This document shows positions 8,549 through 16,400 of a DNA stretch of 24,034 bases, one piece after another. Position 1 is the stretch's first letter. Each line of letters begins with the position of its first letter. Below the pieces are notes generated by a model. It had not been told where the DNA came from, ran no database searches, and worked only from the letters and a program-made list of their open reading frames with translations. The position numbers and the translations under genes were made by a program. This DNA is from Symbiodinium natans. Lineage: Eukaryota > Sar > Dinophyceae > Suessiales > Symbiodiniaceae. The stretch is from assembly GCA_905221605.1 (NCBI GenBank), contig CAJNDS010002178.1, positions 98,749 through 122,782 on the forward strand, in the 5' to 3' direction.

Positions 8549-8724
8549 GAACCAGGGAGCAATTTGGGCCCCAAAACACCCCAATTCCCTTCCACTCCCC
8601 TTGGGGTAGTTACATGGTCCCTGAGAAATGGGTCCTTCAAAGGGGAAACATATACCCTGACTCCCGGCAGAGCAGAGCATTCATGAGGTTTTAGGGAGAC
8701 TCTTCGAGTATGGTTGGCCTGGCC
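8549..8724. other. Unique spacer
   Basis: Purine/pyrimidine-mixed unique DNA with no credible exon. The word CCCCTTGGGGTAG carries a small palindrome. Confidence 0.4.
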
Positions 8725-8860
8725 ACCCTAAACCCCTAAACCCCTAACCCCTAAACCCTAAACCCTAAACCCTAAACCCTAAACCCTAAACCCTAAACCC
8801 TAAACCCTAAACCCCAAACCCCAAACCCTTACCCCAAACCCTAGCCCTAAACCTTTTCAA
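8725..8860 (-). repeat. CCCTAAA array
   Basis: About fourteen heptamers, CCCCTAAA at the left edge and CCCCAAA at the right. The following island (8861-8944) is open on the minus strand in part (GRQAPVSRLLAHPVQTSR) but lacks clear borders. Confidence 0.85.
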
Positions 8861-8944
8861 GCGACTGGTCTGTACAGGATGCGCCAAAAGCCTTGAGACT
8901 GGAGCCTGGCGACCAGCCAAGACTAAACACTCTGAGGCCTCGAG

Positions 8945-9057
8945 TTTGGGGTTAGGGTTTAGGGTTTAGGGCTTAGGCTTAGGGCTTAAGGCTTAAGGCT
9001 TGGGGCTTAGGGCTTAGGGCTTCGGGTTGAGGGCTTAGGGCTTAGGGCTTAGGACTT
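8945..9057 (+). repeat. Variant telomere array dominated by CTTAGGG
   Basis: Copies read GGCTTAGGG, GGCTTAAGG and GGCTTCGGG, while the perfect heptamer is rare. The array begins exactly downstream of the stop codon of the ABC-F gene's last exon. Confidence 0.8.
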
Positions 9058-9201
9058 TCAAGGGCTGGCCCTGGCTGCGCGGCGCCCGGGCCGCAGCCAG
9101 GGCGGCAGCGGCCCCTCCGGGTATCCGCTTGCCTCCTTCGGAGGCTCCGGCTTCGGGGCCTTGGGGCTCAGGGGCTTCGCTCCCTTCTCCTTGGCTGAGT
9201 T
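9058..9201 (-). CDS. ABC-F exon: basic C-terminal tail and stop
   Basis: Forty-seven codons and TGA. The start is rich in Lys and Pro (AKEKGAKPLSPKAPKPEPPK) and the end in Arg/Ala. Basic, low-complexity tails are common at the end of EF3 and some ABC-F proteins. The acceptor is GGTTCAG|AAC. A contiguous alternative frame runs unspliced from about 9537 to this stop, but it is Ser/Pro-rich, loses the ELYVVSKRQ match and is disfavoured. Confidence 0.5.
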   Translation of the reverse strand, partial: NSAKEKGAKPLSPKAPKPEPPKEASGYPEGPLPPWLRPGRRAARASP

Positions 9202-11691
9202 CTGAACCCCTCCGAAAAGTTTAACTTTTGGTTTCCTTATGGTAGTTTCTGCAAAAACCCAAAAGGTTAAAGTCCCAAAAAAACTGATTAATAAGCCAAG
9301 TCTCCCGCTTCCCGGCTTCTGTACATCCGGCTTTGGCCCTGGGGGAGAGCTCCGCGAAGGAGGGGACGTCCAGGGGCGGCCCGTCGGGGAGGGCGCGGCT
9401 GACGAGGCAGAGCCGCCTTTGGCGCTTGGAGACGACGTAGAGCTCCTGCCAGCAGAGGCGGCCAGGGCTTGCCTAGGGCTATCTTCTATCGATAGGTAGA
9501 CAGATAGATAGATAGACAGATAGATAGATAGATACAACTATGAAGATAAACATTTAAAAAATGAAAGAGAGAAACAGAGAGCGAGAGCGAGAGAGAGACC
9601 CTCAGACTCTAAAACCCAAACTCCCCCCCCCCAAAAAAAAAACAAAAAGAAACAACAATAAAACAACCTGCAAACCCTAAACCCCAACACCCTCAGCGCA
9701 TGAGCAAGGTCTGCTCCCAGACAATCCCGACTAATCCCCCAAAGCCCTAGAGCCCCGACTGCTCTAAAACCCATAACAAAAATCCATTGGGGTTTAGGGT
9801 TTAGGGTTTGGGGATTGGGCTTCAATGAAAAAAAATCGACAAGAGCACCGCGCCCCGTCGAGCGCGCGTGTGGCGCTAAACCCGAAACCTTAGACCCCTA
9901 AACCCCCTAAACCCCTTAACCCCCTAAACCCTTAAACCCCTACGTAACCCTGACCCCCCTCAACCCTCAACCCTAAACCCAAAACCCTCCACCCTAAACC
10001 CTAAACCCTCTGCCCTAAACCCTATACCCTCAACCCTAGACCTTGCACCCTACACCCTAGACCCTAAACCCTCTGCCCTAAACCCTATACCCTCAACCCT
10101 AAACCCTAACCGGTCCTTCGCCACCTTCCGCAAAAGATCCCGGTTGTGCGTGATGAGAAGGACGGCCCCCTTGAACTCCTGGGTGTAGGGTGTAGGGTTT
10201 AGGGTGTAGGGTGTAGGGTTTAGGGTTTAGGGTTTAGGGTTTAGGGTTGTTTAGGGTTTAGGGCTTAGGGCTTAGGGTTTAGGGTTTAGGGTTTCAGGGT
10301 GCAACTGCCCTCAGAGAGGTCCAAGGCTCGGCGAGTGCCAAGGACAGCGCCTCAATGGAATAAATGTCCTGCACGGGGGTTTGGGGTTCAGGGTTTAGGG
10401 TTTAGTGTTTAGGGTTTAGGGTTTAGGGTTTAGGGTTTAGGGTTTAGGGTTTAGGGTTTAGGGTTTAGGGTTTAGGGTTTAGGGTTTAGGGTTTAGGGTT
10501 TAGGGTTCAGCATCTCAAGTCCAAGCATTCACTAGTCAAGCAATTACTCCAGGAAAATACCCACCCGCCCAAAGAATCCCACAACATTAAGAAAATATTT
10601 TACTTATAGAACGACCTTGCCCATGCCCAATAAAACGGCGACCTTGCCCAGTAAAACGGCGACCTTGCCCAGTAAAACGGCGACCTTGCCCAGTAAAACA
10701 GCGACCTTGCCCAGTAAAACGGCGACCTTGCCCAGTAAAACGGCGACCTTGCCCAGTAAAACGGCGACCTTCGGGGAAGGTAGCATTTTTACTGGGCAGG
10801 GGGGGGTGTCCGGCAAGGTCGATTTTGGTCAAAAATCGACCTTGCCCAGTAAAACGGCGACCTTGCCCAGTAAAACGGCGACCTTCGGGGTCCAAGGTCG
10901 CATTTTTACTGGGCAGGGGCGGAAGGTCGCCGTTTTACTGGGCAAGGTCGCCGTTTTACTGGGCAAGGTCGATTTTTTGACCGAACTGACCTTGCCCAGT
11001 AAAACGGCGACCTTGCCCAGTAAAAAGGCGACCTTGCCCAATAAAACGGCGACCTTGCCCAGTAACTCCGCCGTTTTACTGGGCAAGGTCGCCGTTTTAC
11101 TGGGCAAGGTCGCCGTTTTACTGGGCAAGGTCGCCGCTTTACTGGGCAAGGTCGATTTTGGTCAAAAAATCGACCTTGCCCAGTAAAACGGCGACCTTGC
11201 CCAGTAAAACGGCGACCTTCGGCGTCCAAGGTCGCATTCAGGGGCGGAAGGTCGCCGATTTACTGGGCAAGGTCGCCGTTTTACTGGGCAAGGTCGCCGT
11301 TTTACTGGGCAAGGTCGATTTTTTTGACCGAACTGACCTTGCCCAGTAAAACGGCGACCTTGCCCAGTAAAACGGCGACCTTGCCCAGTAAAACGGCGAC
11401 CTTGCCCAGTAAAACGGCGACCTTGCCCAGTAACNNNNNNNNNNNNNNNNNNNNNNNNNNNNNNNNNNNNNNNNNNNNNNNNNNNNNNNNNNNNNNNNNN
11501 NNNNNNNNNNNNNNNNNNNNNNNNNNNNNNNNNNACACCAACACCACACACACACACACCAACACCAACACCAACACCAACACCAACACCAACACCAACA
11601 CCACACACACACACACACACCAACACCACACACACACACACACACACACACACACCAACACCACACACACACACACACACACACACACACC

Positions 11692-11730
<39 letters not shown>

Positions 11731-13334
11731 GCACAAGGAAGGCACGAGCAGCACTGGAAACACACAGGCGCCAACAGATCTGTCTGGGCCGGCCTCATCG
11801 GCGATAGACGTTTTGAGGCGCGTCATCACCTGCAGGGCTGCTGTCCTCTTCTCCCACCCGGCACGCTTAAATGCCAGCAATGATGCTACAACACGAGAGG
11901 CACGCTTAGATGCGGATGTGGCACTTCATTCCTCTATAAAGGACTACTAAGGGCCCTCCAAAAGTAACTCCATTATGTTGGGCAATGCACGTTGAAATTA
12001 ACAGGTTTGCACAAGGATTCAGAGGAGCTTTCACAAGTGGTGGCTCAAAGGAAGAATGCAGGGAGGTTCGTCTTGGCAATAGCTGCGTGGCCTTCGTGTT
12101 GATGAGGTGCCAGTTGGCCCTGTCATGCTCGCTGGCATTGAGGCTATGTCTAAGGTCAGATCGCACATGTAGGGTTGTTGTTGAGGAGCATGTCCAACAC
12201 ATCCTGTAGCTGCGCCTGTGCATGCGAAATACTGCGGCGCCGAACCCTAGCTCTGTAAACCCTGCACATCAACAACCAGAAGCTGTACCTCATCTGCACA
12301 ACATCGCTGGCGCCGGAATCCTTAGCAATGGGACCGTGCCGTTCAAGCGTTGATCCATGCAAACTTTTGCACGCATCAGTAAAACCACTTGTCATACAGA
12401 ATGTTGTGCTCGCTCTCAATGTCCACATCCTCCTAGATTCCGAGGGCTCGAGCCTCAGGTTTTTCAGTTGCAGTCATGCAAAAGAAAATAACAAGCACAA
12501 TCTGTAGTTCTCGTGCGATGTGAAGAGATCGAGAGACGTTGCCAGCAAAGGAGCTGCTTCGATACCCAGCAAGGCCATACCGTCAAGCCAATCTGCTCCA
12601 GCCTGGAGGGTGAAACCTGTTGCCTCCCGTTAGCACACCCCATACGCAGTTCCCGATGCCAAGCTGCGGCAGCCGAGGCATGCAAGTCACAACACAACTG
12701 TCCTCGTTGGTAGATGCACTTCAACCACGATGCGGTTGTCCAGCTCGGCTTGAGCAGGAGCTGCAACCGAGCATACGCATCTGTGACGTATCCTGGGTTT
12801 TGCAGTTTCTGATCAAACTCTTACGGAAGAACGATAATCTCTCCTGCGCAAGTTGGATGCCAGTTTGTGGACTGTCCAAGCTCACGGCTCAGCGACCCCT
12901 GAATTAGTCGAGCAGACCGCGACTTGAGCAAGTCTTCAACGGAATAGCAGATTTTGCCGCACTCGCGAGCGGTAAAAGCGCAAAGCTGCGACGGCAACTG
13001 TCGCCTGCGGCAACCATGGAGATAGCTAGTTTGAAGCTGAACAAGCTATCGCACACAGAATAAGGCAGTTGAGACAACAGCACAGGAGCGACGACGCCTG
13101 AATCTTCAACAAGCTTGCCAATCTTGAACGGTTTGGATGCGGTAGTGCCTCGTTCTCATTCTGTCTCTCTCTCACTCACTCCCTCTCTCTCTCTCTCTCG
13201 CTCCACTTTGTCTCTGTCTCTCTCTCTCTCTCTCTCTCTCCACTCCCTGTCAAAAGAAAGTGCTCCTCAGTTGGTGGTGGGCTTGCGCTTCTTCCTTGCG
13301 TCCGCCTCCCATGCGCCGTCTCTCTCTCTCCCTC

Positions 13335-13401
<67 letters not shown>

Positions 13402-16400
13402 GCAAGCTAAGAGCGACGCGCTGGTGGGTGCTTCCGATGCTTCCAGTGAACGCACGCTATGACGTGGCGGCAGTACTTAGTGCTTGGGGGTTTTGAGGTG
13501 GCAAGGGTCGCCTGATTGGGGACTTAGGATTGGGGTTTAGGGTAACACAGGCCAAAACCTTAACCCTAAACCCTAAACCCTAAACGCCAGGCGGAGCTCG
13601 AGAGCTTTAGGCTTTGGGAGGCTAAGTGCCAAAACTCTACACACCCTGAACTTTACGAAGGCTTTAGGGGTGCACCTTGGGATGTTCCCAGTCCTTGATC
13701 GGGATTCGAGTATCCTCTGTTATAATCCCTATGAAGGACTGTTAGTAGAAAGTGGAACATCCCAAGGCATAGAGCTTGGGATTTAGGGTTCCTCTCAAGG
13801 GTTGATGGTTGAAATTTCAGGGTTTTAGGGTTCGGGGGCTACGGGTTCAAGGCTTGGGGGGTTGAGGAAATTTAGGGCTCAAGAGGACTCAGGGTTGAGT
13901 GGTTTTAGGGGTTTTAGGGTTTAGGGTTTAGGGTGTAAGGTTCAGGGTTTAGGTTTTAGGGCTACTAAGATCACACAGCCACAGCCGGTCCAGGTGATTT
14001 GTTGGCTCATCCAGCACGAGCAGTTGCGGGTGCTCCATGCAAATCCTCGGGTTTAGGGTTTAGGGTTTAGGGTTTTCGTGTTTAGGGTTTAGGGTTTAGG
14101 GTTTAGGGTTTTCGTGTTTAGGGTTTAGGGTTTTCGTGTTTAGGGTTTAGGGTTTAGGGTTAGGGTTTAGGGTTTAGGGTTTAGGGTTTAGGGTTTAGGG
14201 TTTAGGGTTTAGGGTTTAGGGTTTAGGGTTTAGGGTTAAGGGTTTAGGTGCCGTGGAGATTTATGGTTTGAGGTCTCGGGCGTACTGGGCCCTGAACCCT
14301 AAAGCCTAAACCCCTAACCCCTAAAACCCTAAAGCCCCAAACCCTAAACCCCAAACCCTAAACCCCAAATCCTAAACCCTAACCCTAAACCCTAAACCCT
14401 AAACCCTAAACCCTAAACCCTAAACCCTCAGTGCAAGGTTGAACCGATGAAGTTGAAGGCTCTGCGCTGAACTCTCCCGGCTTACTTGTGAATGGGTAGC
14501 TTATCGTAAGTTTACATTAACCTTCCTAGCCCTAGGGTTTAGGGTTTAGGGTCTAGGGTCTAGGGTTTAGGGTTTAGGGTTTAGGGTCTAGGGTTTAGGG
14601 TTTAGGGTTTAGGGTTTAGTATTCAGCATCTCCAGTTCAACCCTGAAAAACATTGAAAAAACTTAAAAGACACTGAAAAATTCTGAAAAACCTTGAAAAA
14701 CCTTGAAAAACTTGAAATTCTGAAACCGGTGAGGCTCGGTTTGGTCAAAAATCCAGAAAACGAGAGCCCACCCAGAACCGTCGATTTCAGTACTAAACAA
14801 TCGCATTTTTAACTGGAACCCGGGCCGATCCTGGGTCCCCCTCATTTGGGGTGTTTTTGGAGGCAAACTTTCCCTCTCAAGGGGGGGTCGGAGTTTGAAG
14901 CAAGGGTATTTTGCCTTTAAAATTAAAAAATGCGACCCCCCCCTTGACCAAAACTAGGCTGTGAAAAGGTCGCGGGGGCGGCCCTTCATCAGAATTGAAG
15001 GTTAAAAACCCTGAAACATCTTGAAAAACCATTGAAAAACATTGAAAAACACTGAAAAAACTTTGAAAAACCTTGAAAAAACTCGGGGAAAAGGAAAATC
15101 ACCATTGCCCACTTCTGAGGCCGAAACTCACCGTTGCCCACTTTTGAATTGGGGTTTAAATTCATGATGATAGAGAGGTTTAAGCTTTAAAATGAGGTTT
15201 CATGTACCTTCCTGACCCTAAGCCCTAAACCCGATCATCACCCAAGGGGTTTAGGGTTTAGGGGTTTAAGGGTTTAGGGGTTTAGGGATTAAAATGGTTA
15301 GGGGGTAGGGTTTAGGGTCCAGGTTCCAGCTTCTTCCGGCCTTGTGCACCCTAAACCCTAAACCCGAAACACGAAACCCTAAACCCGAAAGCCTAAACCT
15401 TAAACCCTAAACCCTAGACTCTGGATCCGCTGCACTGCACAGCCTGCAACTCAAAGTCCTCACATTCTCGCATACACCCCTCAAGGATTTAGGGTTTAGG
15501 GCTTAGGGTTTAGGGCTTAGGACCCGAAACACTACACCCTGAACCCTGAACCCCCAACCTGGCTTAACGTCTAGCTGGCCTCTCCGCAGCTCTCCAACCC
15601 TCAATCAAGGGACTACTGGAGGGACCCTGGCTTATAAGGGTTTAGGGTTTAGGGTTTAGGGTTTAGGGTTTAGGGTCTTAGGGTTATGTGAGGGCTACTT
15701 AGGTATATAGGACTATATAAGGCATGTAGAGGGGTTGTAGAGGGCAATAAGATTAAGGGTCCCTTCTAGGGGTTCTTCCTTTTACCCCATAATTCAACCC
15801 TCACCTCAAAAACCCTGAACCCTAATCACTAAACCCTCAACCCTAAACCCATACACCCTAAACCCTAAACCCTAAACCCTAAACCCTAAACCCTAGACCC
15901 TAAACCCTAAACCCTAAACCCTAAACCTTAAACCTTAAACCCTAAACCCTAGCCCTAACCCTAAACCCCCAAACCCTAAGCCGCAGGAAAGCGGCCTCGC
16001 GAAGAGCACCCGCATACGCTGGCCGCCAGAGAGAGTCGACAGGGACTGAAAGACGAGGTCTCCAGCCTGGGGTTTAGGATTCAGGGTTTAGGGTTTAGGG
16101 TTTAGGGTTTAGGGTTTAGGGTTTAGGGTTTAGGGTTTAGGGTTTAGGGTTTAGGGTTTAGGGTTTAGGGTTTAGGGTTTAGGGTTTAGGGTTTAGGGTT
16201 GTTCTTTGAAGAACCTTTTCTTTCATGGTTTGGGGCTTAGGGTTTTCGGGTTCAGGGCTGAGGGTTTAAGGTTTGGGGTTTAAGGAGGCTTCAGGGTTTA
16301 GCGTTTAGGGTTTAGGGTTTAGGGTTTAGGGTTTAGGGTTTAGGGTTTAGGGTTTAGCGTTTAGGGTTTAGGGCATGGGGTTTTGGGTTGGGGTTTTGGG

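Noticed and set aside
9058-9537. Contiguous 159-codon minus-strand ORF as a single gene
   Set aside because: Its first half translates a GATA microsatellite and a Ser/Pro-rich shifted frame, while another frame of the same DNA gives the ABC-F-compatible ELYVVSKRQ reading. Only its last part is kept, as the tail exon.
10587-11350. Open readings of 60-190 codons through the 21-bp repeat field
   Set aside because: A 21-bp unit is a multiple of three, so any stop-free frame stays open. The peptides are pure repeats (TLPSKTA, GKVAVLL) on both strands.
10613-11434. CRISPR-like array
   Set aside because: Repeats are contiguous, alternate in orientation and have no unique spacers; the context is eukaryotic.
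11162-11950. Open readings across the N gap and CA repeat
   Set aside because: They pass through 100 unknown bases and a dinucleotide repeat; no coding evidence.
11729-13140. Spliced-leader relic marking a retrocopy
   Set aside because: I looked for the dinoflagellate spliced-leader 3' end (TTTTGGCTCAAG) on both strands and saw none.
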